DNA of 31,656 nucleotides, from assembly GCA_964481165.1 (NCBI GenBank), contig CAYZYC010000014.1, positions 1-31,656 on the forward strand, written 5' to 3'. Made by a program: the position numbers and the translations under genes. The stretch's first letter is position 1. Every line of letters begins with the position of its first letter. Below the pieces are notes generated by a model, which saw only the letters and a list, made by a program, of their open reading frames with translations, was not told the DNA's origin and did not search any database. Origin of the DNA: Zeimonas sp964481165. GTDB lineage: Bacteria; Pseudomonadota; Gammaproteobacteria; Burkholderiales; Burkholderiaceae_E. Shown here in pieces: positions 16,259-24,723 of the stretch.

Positions 16259-17770
16259 CTAGCGTCCTTTCTGAAGATCGATGAGGGAATAGCGGTACGA
16301 GGCGATCGCCCGGCCACCGAAGCGGTAGGGCAGCGCAAGCTGCCCCTGCTGCAGCGTTTCCGCGTGCGGAAAGACGGCCGGCAAACGCTGGCTCGCGTCG
16401 ACGTCTTCGTCGTCGAGCATTACCAGCAGGATTTCGCCGACCGCCAGGTCGTTGGCGACCAGCACGTCTCGTAACAGAGTCGTGCGCCACGCCGGATGCT
16501 GGAAGTGGAGGTTCCCCGCGAGCAGCGTTCCGTCGGCGACGACGGTGCGCACCTGCGGGAATCGTTGCGCCAGCTCGGCTGCCAGTTCGGGGAAAGGCAG
16601 GTGCTGGCGAACATGCTTGCCGAGCATCGGCCCGACCAGCACGCGCAGTGGAATCAGCAGCAGGATCGCCAGCGCCATCGCCGCGCACGCCTTTCCGATC
16701 CGCGCGAGCAGCGGGCGGGCCGGGAACTCCGGGGTCAGCACGAAGAGAGCCACCGGCAGCGAGAACAGCAGCGGCTGCAACCATCGGTCCTTGACCTTGC
16801 CGACCTCGCCGGTCAGGACGACGACCAGCAGCAACGCGAGAAAGCTCGCGTACAGGCAAAGGAAGAAGCGCGCCTGCGGCGTGCGCGGTCGGAAGGCGAC
16901 CTGCCTCCACCACGGTCGCGAAGCGAGTGCATAGACCAGGGCAACGAGCCAGGCGAAGGCGAGCGTGGCGAGCGAGAGGCTGACGGCGCCGCGAAGAACG
17001 TTGTGGAGATAGCCGTCGTCGCGCGTTCCTTCGGCCATCTTCTGCAACGTGCCGGCCGCGGCCGTCTCGAAGTGCTGCAGCAACCACAGCCCGTGCGGCA
17101 GAACGACGGCCATCGCCACGGCGATGCCCAGCAGCAGCCTGCGGTTCCAGACGATCGCCCGGTGTTCCTTCACGAGGTAGCTCGACGCGGCCAGACCGCC
17201 GGCAAAGATCGCGAAGCTGTACTTGGCCATCAACCCGAGCCCGACGAGCAGGCCGAGCATCGCGAAGCGGCTGCGGACGGGTTTGCGCAGCAGCGCGAAG
17301 TAACACCACAGCGTTGCGCTCGCCAGGCAGGTCACCAGCACCGAGTGCGTGAGGTCTCGCTGTGACTCCCAGCCGATCTGCGGAAACAGGATCAGCGACA
17401 TCGACGCCGCCGTTGCGGCATGGACGCCGATCAACGGCCGCGCCAGGAACCAGGTGCACAGGTACGTGGCCAGCAGCAGCAGGTTCTTCAGCAGCGCGAG
17501 CGAGAACAGTTCGAGCCCGAACGCGGAGACGAAGAGCCACTGCAGCCAGTTGTAGAGCGGCGGTTGCGACCCGTAGCCGAGGGCGAGCCTCTGCGAGTGG
17601 AAGACCGCTTCCGCTTCGTCGAGCTCGAGCGAGTCGGACAGGCCGATCCGGATCAGCAGGTGGAGCAGGAAGTAGAGCGCGAGCGCCGCGGGGAATGCGA
17701 ACGCCGGCCGCTGCAGCGCGTGAACGATCAGGCGCTGCGGCGCGGTTCGGGCCTGCGGCGCCGCCGTCAC
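16259..17770 (-). CDS. GT39 family membrane glycosyltransferase (ArnT-like)
   Basis: A 503-residue polytopic protein with the ArnT/PMT fold: IGLSDSLELDEAEAVF with the acidic DE pair in the first periplasmic loop, then GSQPPLYNWLQW, many membrane helices, and a soluble C-terminal domain (from about residue 390). Such enzymes move a sugar from polyprenyl phosphate to lipid A or protein in the periplasm. The GTG at 17770 is chosen because GTGA overlaps the eptA stop by 4 bp; longer frames run into eptA. The TAG abuts the ATG of the GT2 gene. The acceptor is likely lipid A given eptA next door, which is inference. The sugar is unknown. Confidence 0.9.
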   Translation of the reverse strand: MTAAPQARTAPQRLIVHALQRPAFAFPAALALYFLLHLLIRIGLSDSLELDEAEAVFHSQRLALGYGSQPPLYNWLQWLFVSAFGLELFSLALLKNLLLLATYLCTWFLARPLIGVHAATAASMSLILFPQIGWESQRDLTHSVLVTCLASATLWCYFALLRKPVRSRFAMLGLLVGLGLMAKYSFAIFAGGLAASSYLVKEHRAIVWNRRLLLGIAVAMAVVLPHGLWLLQHFETAAAGTLQKMAEGTRDDGYLHNVLRGAVSLSLATLAFAWLVALVYALASRPWWRQVAFRPRTPQARFFLCLYASFLALLLVVVLTGEVGKVKDRWLQPLLFSLPVALFVLTPEFPARPLLARIGKACAAMALAILLLIPLRVLVGPMLGKHVRQHLPFPELAAELAQRFPQVRTVVADGTLLAGNLHFQHPAWRTTLLRDVLVANDLAVGEILLVMLDDEDVDASQRLPAVFPHAETLQQGQLALPYRFGGRAIASYRYSLIDLQKGR

Positions 17771-19452
17771 ACGCTCGCCCCGGTTCGGCACGAAGCCAGC
17801 AGGTCCCACGCCGGGTCGTACAGCGCCGTTCGCACGTCGAGCAGACCGAGCAGCGTGGAGAACAGGTTGTCGTGAGATGCCGGCGCCTCCGCACGGCGCT
17901 GCAGGCAACCGGACTGCAGCGGTATGCGCTGCTCGAAACCGGCGGAAAGCCACATCAGCATCGGCACGTGGAGCTGCTCGGCAGGGGCCAGCGCATACGG
18001 CATCCCGTGCAGGAACAGATTGCCTTCGCCGAGCGACTCGCCGTGGTCGGAAACGTAGATCACCGCCGAGTCGACCGCACGGGAGTTCGCCTGAAGCGTA
18101 CGGATCAACGTCGCGAGGACGTGATCGGTGTAGAGCAGCGAGTTGTCGTAGGCGTTGCGAATCTGCTCGCGCGTGCATGCGCTGAAATCGTCCTCCTCGC
18201 AGGCGGGGCGAAAGCGCCCGAAGCTCTTCGGATAACGGCGGTGGTAGGCCGGTCCGTGGCTTCCCATCATGTGCAGCACGAGCAGTTGCACGCCTCGGGT
18301 CCGGCGCAGCGACTCATCCAGTCCGTGCAGCAGCGCTTCGTCGAAGCACGGCCCGTCCCGGCACGATCCGGGCGCCGATGCGGCGGACATCGTTTCCGTC
18401 GGCAGCCCTTCGCAGACGCCCTTGCAGCCCGACTGGTTGTCACGCCATCGAACGGCGACCCCGGCACGGGCGGCGACGTGCAACAGCGATTCGCTCGTTG
18501 CGATCAGCGACTCGTCGTAGTGCCTGCGTCCGCCGGGGGCGAACATGCACGGCAGCGAGACGGCCGTACTCGTGCCGCACGCGGTTACGTCGCCGAAGTT
18601 GACGACCGGCAGGCGGGCGAGTTCCGGCGTCGTCTGTCGCTCGTAGCCGTCCAGGCCCCAGTTGGCCGCGCGCGCCGTTTCACCGACGACGAGCACGACC
18701 ACGGTCGGCTTCGCCTTCGCCGTCCATGACGGCCCGGGTGCCGCGTCCAGCCCGATGGGCTTGCGCGGCGCGCGCGCGCCGCGTGCGTCCTGCACCGTGA
18801 CGCGTGCCAGCGACCAGAGGTAGTTGGCCGGCGTGAAGAGATAGCGCACCTCGCGGTGACTGCGCACGGTTGCCGAAAGCGGCTGGAACGCGGCGAAGAG
18901 CGCTGCGGCCAGCATTGCGCCCGCCACCAGAAGCAGTCGGGTCCTCGCGAGCAAACCGGGCAGCCAGGCGCGCTGCACGAGTCGCACTCGCCAGAGCAGC
19001 GCGAGTGGCAGCATCGCCTGGAGCGCCAGGTGCGGCAGCAGCGACCACGACGACACGAGCTCCAGGCTTTCCGCCGTGTCGGTCTGCAGGACATTGCGCA
19101 GCATCGACGGGTCCATGTAGACCCGATAGCGCTGCATGAACCAGGTGGCGAAGGCCGTCGAGACGATCAGGACGGACAGGATCGGCTTGAGCGACCAGCG
19201 GGTTGCGACCAGCCCGAGGATCAGGATGTGGGCAGCGGCTACGATCGACGCGAGTGCGAGCGCATAGGCCCACGTCGCCGGCGCCAGCATCGAGCGACCG
19301 GCGAGTGCCGCAGCGTAGAACGGCCCGTTGGCCACGAACGTCCAGAATACTGCGGCGGTGACGATCACTTGCTCGACCGTCGCCGAGGCGGTGAAATGTC
19401 CGGCAGCCGCGGCGCCGGGCGAACGGCGCAAACTGATGGTGTTCCACGACAT
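17767..19452 (-). CDS. eptA: Lipid A phosphoethanolamine transferase (EptA-like)
   Basis: A 561-residue inner-membrane enzyme that adds phosphoethanolamine to lipid A and thereby lowers polymyxin binding. The N-terminal half has about five membrane helices. The alkaline-phosphatase-like periplasmic domain shows VVLVVGETARAANWGLDGYERQTTP with metal-ligand E258, then ACGTSTAVSLPCMF with the nucleophile threonine (T294), HMMGSHGPAYHRRYP and VSDHGESLGE. Cysteines for the usual disulfides are present. Length matches EptA. ATG 19452 gives the expected short N-terminus; frames upstream overlap the divergent regulator. A two-hexamer CTGAAG box lies 25 bp upstream. It heads the eptA-GT39-GT2 operon. 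Other acceptors than lipid A, such as a glycan, cannot be excluded. Confidence 0.92.
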   Translation of the reverse strand: MSWNTISLRRSPGAAAAGHFTASATVEQVIVTAAVFWTFVANGPFYAAALAGRSMLAPATWAYALALASIVAAAHILILGLVATRWSLKPILSVLIVSTAFATWFMQRYRVYMDPSMLRNVLQTDTAESLELVSSWSLLPHLALQAMLPLALLWRVRLVQRAWLPGLLARTRLLLVAGAMLAAALFAAFQPLSATVRSHREVRYLFTPANYLWSLARVTVQDARGARAPRKPIGLDAAPGPSWTAKAKPTVVVLVVGETARAANWGLDGYERQTTPELARLPVVNFGDVTACGTSTAVSLPCMFAPGGRRHYDESLIATSESLLHVAARAGVAVRWRDNQSGCKGVCEGLPTETMSAASAPGSCRDGPCFDEALLHGLDESLRRTRGVQLLVLHMMGSHGPAYHRRYPKSFGRFRPACEEDDFSACTREQIRNAYDNSLLYTDHVLATLIRTLQANSRAVDSAVIYVSDHGESLGEGNLFLHGMPYALAPAEQLHVPMLMWLSAGFEQRIPLQSGCLQRRAEAPASHDNLFSTLLGLLDVRTALYDPAWDLLASCRTGASV

Positions 19453-19476
19453 TGCTGCGCATTGGACCCCACGCTC

Positions 19477-19493
19477 CTGAAGAAGACCTGAAG
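19477..19493. promoter_or_regulatory. CTGAAG-N5-CTGAAG box between eptA and the PmrA-like regulator
   Basis: Two identical hexamers CTGAAG (19477-19482 and 19488-19493) are spaced by AAGAC, an 11-bp period. PmrA and QseB boxes have the same layout with CTTAA-type hexamers. On the minus strand a TCCAAT (19461-19466), 10 bp away, could be the -10 of eptA and would give an almost leaderless transcript. Binding by the adjacent regulator is inferred. No third or fourth hexamer at the same period is seen here. Confidence 0.65.
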
Positions 19494-19537
19494 ACGAGCG
19501 GGTCGACGCGGCTCGAGCAGCCTCACCCGGTATCCGA

Positions 19538-20194
19538 ATGCGCCTCCTGCTGATCGAAGACGACGAGATCCTCGGTGAAGGCCTGGCGAATTTCCTGCGA
19601 GCGGAAGGCCATGCGGTCGACTGGTGCCGCACGCTCGACGAGACACGTGCCTGCGAGGGCGAGCCGTACGATGCGTGGCTCATCGACTGGCAACTGCCCG
19701 ACGGCTCGGGCCTCGATTGGCTTCGCGCACGCCGTTCGCGCCAGCAGGCGACCCCCGCACTGGTCCTGACTGCGCGCGATCTGCTGAGCGATCGAATCCG
19801 GGGACTGGACACGGGCGCCGACGACTACCTGGTGAAGCCGTTCGCACCGGAGGAACTCTCGGCCCGCCTGCGCGCGGTGGGCAGGCGCCTGGCGGGAACC
19901 GCCGCACCGCGCCTGCGGTTGCCGGGTGCCGAAATCGATTTCGCGGCGCGCGCGGCCTACGTCGGCGACCTGCGCGTCGACCTGACGCCACGCGAATGGG
20001 CCGTGCTCGAGGCGCTCGCGTTGCGCCGCGGGCGCGTGGTTTCGCACGCCGACCTCGAGCGGGTCACGCTCGGCTTCCAGTCCGACGTCGCGAGCAACGT
20101 CATCGAGGTCCACGTGTCGAGCCTGCGCCGCAAGCTTGGACGGAACGTAATCGAGACAGTGCGCGGACTCGGCTACCGCATCGGTGCAGCATGA
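19538..20194 (+). CDS. PmrA/QseB-like OmpR-family response regulator
   Basis: A 218-residue regulator: MRLLLIEDDEILGEGL, phosphoacceptor D50 in AWLIDWQLPDGSG, LTARD and DDYLVKPFAPEEL. The winged-helix domain has LTPREWAVLEALALRRGR and SNVIEVHVSSLRRKLG. The sequence style, with DWQLPDGSG and short linkers, is that of the PmrA/QseB/BasR subgroup. It is divergent from eptA with 85 bp between, and its kinase starts 14 bp downstream. Together these indicate a PmrAB-like system controlling envelope modification; that function is inferred from context. Confidence 0.93.
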   Translation: MRLLLIEDDEILGEGLANFLRAEGHAVDWCRTLDETRACEGEPYDAWLIDWQLPDGSGLDWLRARRSRQQATPALVLTARDLLSDRIRGLDTGADDYLVKPFAPEELSARLRAVGRRLAGTAAPRLRLPGAEIDFAARAAYVGDLRVDLTPREWAVLEALALRRGRVVSHADLERVTLGFQSDVASNVIEVHVSSLRRKLGRNVIETVRGLGYRIGAA

Positions 20195-20207
20195 AGGTCG
20201 ACGCGGC

Positions 20208-21500
20208 ATGAGGTCCCGCCCGTCGATCCGCGCCCGGCTGTCGAAGGCTCTGCTCGTCTGGTCCCTGGTGTGGGGCATCGCGGTGGCGGCGGCGATCGCT
20301 CTCACCGTTCCGCACGAAGTCGACGAATTGCTCGATGACACGCTCCAGTCGTCGGCCGAGATACTCGCGGTGCTGCTGTCGCCGGCTGACGAGGCATGGC
20401 TGGTCGAGCGATCGAGCGCGGGCGATGAGCGGCCGCGCGTGGTCGATGACGCACTGTTGCCCGAGGAGCATTTCGCCTGGCAGGTAGTGGGTCGCGACGG
20501 CAGTGTGCTCCTGCGCTCGACGCTCGCGCCGGACAGGCCTCTTCGTGTTGCTGCGAACCTCGGATTCAGCGAGTCCCCCGACTGGCGAATCTATGGGATC
20601 GATCTGCCGGGCGACGGGCGGACGCTCTACGTGGCCCAGACCATGGCCGAACGCTTCGAGGCACGATTCGACATGGCCTTCGGCGCAGCGCTCGCTGCAC
20701 TGGGCGTGGGTTTCCTCGGGCATCTGTGGCTGCGTGCCCGCGTTCGCCACGAGCTCGCACCGCTCGAGGATCTGTCGCGCAGACTCGGGACGCACGACCC
20801 GACTGCCGAGGGCGCGAGCCTCGGCGATGCGCAACGCACGGAGCTGCAGCCGCTGCAGTCGGCAATCGACGACCTGGGCCGACGGCTCGCGGACCGGTTG
20901 GCGAGCGAGCGGGCGTTCACGGCGCATGCGGCGCATGCGCTTCGCACTCCGCTGGCGGGAATCGACGCGCAACTCGCAGTTGCCGTCCGGGAGTGCCCGC
21001 CCGATGTCCAGCCGCGGATCCGACGCGCGAGGGAAGCGGCCGCCCGGTTGCATCGCGTCGTGTCGGCGCTGCTTACCCTGTTTCGCAGCAACACCGAGCT
21101 TCGGCGCGAGCGACTCGATCTGCGCTCCCTGGTGGCGAAGCTGCCGATTGAGGGACTCACCGTCGAGGTGCACGGCAATGAGCCGATCGACGCCGATCCC
21201 GACCTGCTCGCCGCCGCACTGCTCAATCTCCTCGACAACGCACTGCGATACGGCGCGCGACAGGTAAGTGTGCAGGTCGTCGCGCCGAACACGATCCGGG
21301 TGCACGACGACGGACCGGGGGTCAGTGCGTCGCGGCGTCGGCAGCTGCGGGATGCGATAGCCGGAACGATCGAAGTCGGGAGCAGCGGCCTGGGTCTTGG
21401 ACTTGCACAAGTAATTGCTCGCGCGCATCTAGGAAGAGTACTTCTGCCCGATGTTCCTAGTGGGTTCGCCGTGGACATCGTCCTTGACAAGGATCTATAG
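20208..21500 (+). CDS. PmrB-like sensor histidine kinase
   Basis: A 430-residue kinase with membrane segments near residues 13-33 and 157-175 around a periplasmic domain of about 120 residues. The H-box AAHALRTPLAGI (H243) is preceded by SERAFTAHAA, and N (NLLDNALRYG), G1 (HDDGPG) and G2 (SSGLGLGLA) boxes follow. An in-frame GTG at 20184 would overlap the regulator stop; the ATG at 20208 is preferred because it starts a positively charged membrane-anchor sequence. I do not see an ExxE iron-binding motif like that of Salmonella PmrB in the periplasmic part. The last codons carry the TTGACA of the efflux operon promoter. Confidence 0.92.
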   Translation: MRSRPSIRARLSKALLVWSLVWGIAVAAAIALTVPHEVDELLDDTLQSSAEILAVLLSPADEAWLVERSSAGDERPRVVDDALLPEEHFAWQVVGRDGSVLLRSTLAPDRPLRVAANLGFSESPDWRIYGIDLPGDGRTLYVAQTMAERFEARFDMAFGAALAALGVGFLGHLWLRARVRHELAPLEDLSRRLGTHDPTAEGASLGDAQRTELQPLQSAIDDLGRRLADRLASERAFTAHAAHALRTPLAGIDAQLAVAVRECPPDVQPRIRRAREAAARLHRVVSALLTLFRSNTELRRERLDLRSLVAKLPIEGLTVEVHGNEPIDADPDLLAAALLNLLDNALRYGARQVSVQVVAPNTIRVHDDGPGVSASRRRQLRDAIAGTIEVGSSGLGLGLAQVIARAHLGRVLLPDVPSGFAVDIVLDKDL

Positions 21501-21530
21501 CGTGAATTAGGGTAGTATTCAATTACTATC
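21484..21530 (+). promoter_or_regulatory. Probable promoter and overlapping palindromic operator of the efflux operon
   Basis: A consensus TTGACA (21484-21489) is followed after 18 bp by TAGGGT (21508-21513), a modest -10. An imperfect palindrome, GGTAGTA (21511-21517), N6, TACTATC (21524-21530), overlaps the -10/start region in an AT-rich island. The 7-bp arms differ by one base pair. This is where a repressor would act, and the TetR-type gene at 28003 is the obvious candidate. The motifs are seen directly; the pairing with TetR is inferred. The tolC-like ATG is at 21564 with GGAG before it. Confidence 0.55.
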
Positions 21531-21563
21531 TTATCCAGAAGCCGGCTAACGGCGGAGATCTGC

Positions 21564-22937
21564 ATGCGATCTGGCACCCGGCTGCTGCACCTCGCTATCT
21601 CGATTACCTCGTGCCTGGCGCCGGCCCATGGGGCGGAGCCGCTGACGCTGCCGCAGGCCATGCACCGCGCCATCACGTCGAACCCGGCGATGCATAGTCG
21701 CCAGGCGCAAGTGCAGCATCACGAGCTGGAAGAGAACATCGCTCGCGGGCAGCGTATGCCGAAAGTCGAGCTGCATGCCGGATACACACGGCATGCACAC
21801 CCCTCCCTCGTCACGCCGATTCGCGAGGCGGGTGTCTTCCCTCCGATCGATCGCGATATCGCCCGCATCGGCCTCGCGCTCAGCGTCCCGCTGTATTCGG
21901 GAGGCAGGTTCGTTGCCGGCGAGTCCCTTGCGGGACACAAACTCGAGGCCGAAGTCGAAGCGTTGCGAGTCGCGGGTCAAGATCTTCTGCACAACGTCGC
22001 AACGACCTATACCAAGGCACTACACCTGCGTGATCTGCAGGTCTCCGCGCGCGCCCGGATCGCGGCGCTCGAAGCAGAGGAATCGCTTCTCTCGCAGCGG
22101 CTCGCACAAGGGCGTGTCGCGCGACTCGATCTGATCCGGCTGCAGACGCAGCTTTCGCAGGCGCGTCACGATCTGCTTGCCATCGCGCAGGGCGAACGCG
22201 ATGCGCTCGCCGTGCTGACCGCTCTCCTGGGCAGCCCGGCGGATCTGGCGCCGCTGGCCAACGTAGCACCGATCCGGGCCGGCTTGCCCGCCTCTTTGGA
22301 GGAGGCGCTGGCGCGAGCGGAGAACGGGCACCCGACGTTGCGTCGCGCGCAGGCGTTGCGCAAGGCGGCATTCGATCGCATCGAGATCGCGAAGGGCGAA
22401 CGACGCGCGCAGATCAACCTGGTTGCGAAAGCGCAGGAAAGCGCCGGCAGCCAGTGGAAGGGCTACGACGACGCACAGATCGGAATCGAACTGACGCTGC
22501 CGCTGTTCGACGGATCGATCCGCAAGAACCGGGTCGCCCAGGCGCAACTCGAGCAGCGCAGACGTGAACTCGACCTCGAGGCCGCACGCGACGGGCTGAT
22601 CGCCGAAGTCGGGCAGGCCTGGGGTGCCGTCGCCGAGAGTCGGGTGCGGCTGGCGGTCGCGCGCCAGGGAGAGCACGAAGGCGACGAGGCGCTGCGCATC
22701 GAAACGGCGCGACACGAAGCGGGCGAAAGCACGATCACCGAACTGCTCGATGCGGAAGCGGCACTGTGGAGTGCCCGAGTGAACCGGATGCAGGCGGGAT
22801 ACGACATCACCGCGAGTCAGGCGCGCCTGCTTCGTGCGATCGGCGAGCTGATGCCTGCCAGCTTCGAAGCGCACGCGGCGAACGCCTCCAGCCCTGCGAA
22901 CGCAACGTCCACCGAGCAACCGGAACCTACGAAATGA
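21564..22937 (+). CDS. TolC-family outer membrane efflux protein
   Basis: A 457-residue protein with a signal peptide (MRSGTRLLHLAISITSCLAPAHGA) and the two-repeat TolC/OEP pattern. LTLPQAMHRAITSNPAM opens repeat one, and LSVPLYSGGRFVAGESLAG marks the first beta/helix junction. LPASLEEALARAENGHPTLRRAQ opens repeat two, followed by LTLPLFDGSIRKNRVAQAQLEQ. Long heptad-rich helices lie between. Such trimers form the outer channel of tripartite pumps. The signal peptide lacks a clear lipobox, so it is probably not lipidated. Its stop overlaps the HlyD start (ATGA). It is the first gene of the exporter operon. Confidence 0.92.
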   Translation: MRSGTRLLHLAISITSCLAPAHGAEPLTLPQAMHRAITSNPAMHSRQAQVQHHELEENIARGQRMPKVELHAGYTRHAHPSLVTPIREAGVFPPIDRDIARIGLALSVPLYSGGRFVAGESLAGHKLEAEVEALRVAGQDLLHNVATTYTKALHLRDLQVSARARIAALEAEESLLSQRLAQGRVARLDLIRLQTQLSQARHDLLAIAQGERDALAVLTALLGSPADLAPLANVAPIRAGLPASLEEALARAENGHPTLRRAQALRKAAFDRIEIAKGERRAQINLVAKAQESAGSQWKGYDDAQIGIELTLPLFDGSIRKNRVAQAQLEQRRRELDLEAARDGLIAEVGQAWGAVAESRVRLAVARQGEHEGDEALRIETARHEAGESTITELLDAEAALWSARVNRMQAGYDITASQARLLRAIGELMPASFEAHAANASSPANATSTEQPEPTK

Positions 22938-23941
22938 GCAAGCGGCGCCTGATCTCAATCCTTGCGCTGGTCGGTATCGTCGCGGCAGCAGCGATTCTAT
23001 GGGCGCTGCAGCGGTGGGCTCCGGAAGAGGAGTCTTCCACCGTCGTCGCGTCCGGCACGATCGATGCAACCCAGGTCGCCATCGCTTTCCGCATGGCCGG
23101 GATCCTGCGCAGCCGACCCGTCGACGAAGGTAGTACGGTGGGAGTCGGCGATCTGCTGGCCGAGCTCGACAGCCGCGAGGCGACTGCGCGCCTTCGCCAG
23201 GCGCAGGCGGCAGAAGCGGTCGCGCTGGCCCGGCTGAAGGACCTGGAGCAGGGCTACCGGCCCCCGGAGATTGCCGAGGCGAAGGCACAGGTCGAACTCG
23301 CGCGCGCGAACGCTCGCCATCTGCAGGATGAAGCTGCGCGATCGGAGCAATTGTTCGCCACCGGCGCGGTCAGCCGGCAGCGCCGCGACAGGGATTCGAC
23401 GGCGGCTGCCGTTGCGCTGGAGCAGCAGCGGGCCGTCGGCGAGCGCCTGAAACTGCTGCAAGCCGGGTTTCGCACGGAGACCGTTTCGGCGGCTCGCGCG
23501 CAGGTCCTCGAAGCGCAGGCGGCAGTGGAGGCGGCTCGCGTCGCGCTCGACGATCTGCGGGTGACCAGCACGATCGACGGCACGGTGACGCGCAAGCATG
23601 CGGAGCCGGGGGAAACGGTCGCGGCCGGTCGACCGGTGGTGACGATCACCGACGTTTCGAATCCATGGGTGCGCGTCTACATTCCCGAGAGCCGGATCGG
23701 CGCGGTACGTCTCGGCGCGCCCGCGGACGTTCGCATCGACACCTTCCCCGACCGCCGATTCGAAGGTCGCGTGACCTACGTGGCTGCACAGGCCGAGTTC
23801 ACGCCGAAGAACGTGCAGACGCAGGAGGAACGCGTGAAGCTCGTTTTCGCGGTGAACGTGGCGGTCGAGCACGCCGACGGCGTGCTGAAGCCGGGGATGC
23901 CTGCCGACGTCCATATCCGGACCGACGTCGTGTCCCGATGA
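22934..23941 (+). CDS. HlyD/YbhG-like periplasmic adaptor protein
   Basis: A 335-residue membrane fusion protein. A single N-terminal membrane anchor (residues about 5-24) precedes a lipoyl half (VVASGTIDATQVAIAFRMAG, PVDEGSTVGVGDLLAELDS) and a long coiled-coil hairpin (about 75-200). The second lipoyl half (TSTIDGTVTRKHAEPGETV) and a beta-barrel domain (WVRVYIPESRIGAVRLGAPADV) follow. It would link the ABC transporter to the TolC-like channel. The ATG at 22934 overlaps the TolC-like stop and is preferred to the longer frame from 22766, whose extra residues are out of family. It ends in another ATGA overlap with the first ATPase gene. Confidence 0.92.
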   Translation: MSKRRLISILALVGIVAAAAILWALQRWAPEEESSTVVASGTIDATQVAIAFRMAGILRSRPVDEGSTVGVGDLLAELDSREATARLRQAQAAEAVALARLKDLEQGYRPPEIAEAKAQVELARANARHLQDEAARSEQLFATGAVSRQRRDRDSTAAAVALEQQRAVGERLKLLQAGFRTETVSAARAQVLEAQAAVEAARVALDDLRVTSTIDGTVTRKHAEPGETVAAGRPVVTITDVSNPWVRVYIPESRIGAVRLGAPADVRIDTFPDRRFEGRVTYVAAQAEFTPKNVQTQEERVKLVFAVNVAVEHADGVLKPGMPADVHIRTDVVSR

Positions 23942-24723
23942 GCACCGCACCGATTGCAACGGCGTCGCTTGCAATCGTCGCCCGAAGTCTCGGGCGTAGG
24001 TTCGGCGATCTCTGGGCCGTGCGCCATCTCGATCTCGACGTGCACCGTGGCGAGATCTTCGGGCTGGTCGGTCCCGACGGCGCAGGCAAGACCACCACGA
24101 TGCGCCTGCTGAGCGGCATCCTCACCGTCACCGAGGGCGCTGCGAGCGTCGTCGGCCACGACGTCGGCAGCGCGGACGAATCGATCAAGCGAAAGATCGG
24201 CTACATGTCGCAGCGTTTCGGCCTCTACGGCGACCTGAGCGTCGAGGAGAACCTGCGCTTCTACGCGGACCTGTACGAGGTGGGACGCAGGGAACGCGAA
24301 TCGGCGGAGGAACGGCTGCTCGGGTTCAGCAACCTCACGCCGTTTCGCAAGCGGCTGGCACGCGACCTCTCGGGGGGGATGAAGCAGAAGCTCGGCCTCG
24401 CGTGCGCGCTGATCCACACGCCCGAGCTGCTGCTGCTCGACGAGCCCACCAACGGTGTCGATCCGGTGTCGCGGCGCGACTTCTGGCGAATCCTCTACAG
24501 CATGGTCAAGGAAGGCGTGACGATCTTCGTTTCCACCGCCTACCTCGACGAAGCCGAGCGCTGCACGCGAGTCGGCCTGATGGATCGCGGCGCGCTGGTT
24601 TTGTGCGACTCGCCGGGCACCCTGAAACGTGCGCTGGCGCAGCGCAGGCCCGGGCATGCGCATCCGAGCCTCGAAGACGTCTTCATCGACGCCATCGAGC
24701 GCGCGACGGAAATCACATCATGA
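23938..24723 (+). CDS. ABC exporter ATPase 1 (YbhF N-terminal half-like), missing the H-loop histidine
   Basis: A 261-residue nucleotide-binding protein: Walker A GPDGAGKTTT (45-54), Q-loop near Q92, intact signature LSGGM (144-148) and Walker B LLLLDEP with D168/E169. The switch histidine is replaced: the segment reads FVSTAYLDEAE, with Ala at 201 where TH is usual. E. coli YbhF, as I recall it, also carries TAY in its first half. Here the two halves are separate genes; this one overlaps its neighbours by ATGA on both sides. It likely pairs with ATPase 2. Start 23938 is chosen by the overlap; the longer frame from 23665 runs through hlyD. Confidence 0.93.
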   Translation: MSTAPIATASLAIVARSLGRRFGDLWAVRHLDLDVHRGEIFGLVGPDGAGKTTTMRLLSGILTVTEGAASVVGHDVGSADESIKRKIGYMSQRFGLYGDLSVEENLRFYADLYEVGRRERESAEERLLGFSNLTPFRKRLARDLSGGMKQKLGLACALIHTPELLLLDEPTNGVDPVSRRDFWRILYSMVKEGVTIFVSTAYLDEAERCTRVGLMDRGALVLCDSPGTLKRALAQRRPGHAHPSLEDVFIDAIERATEITS

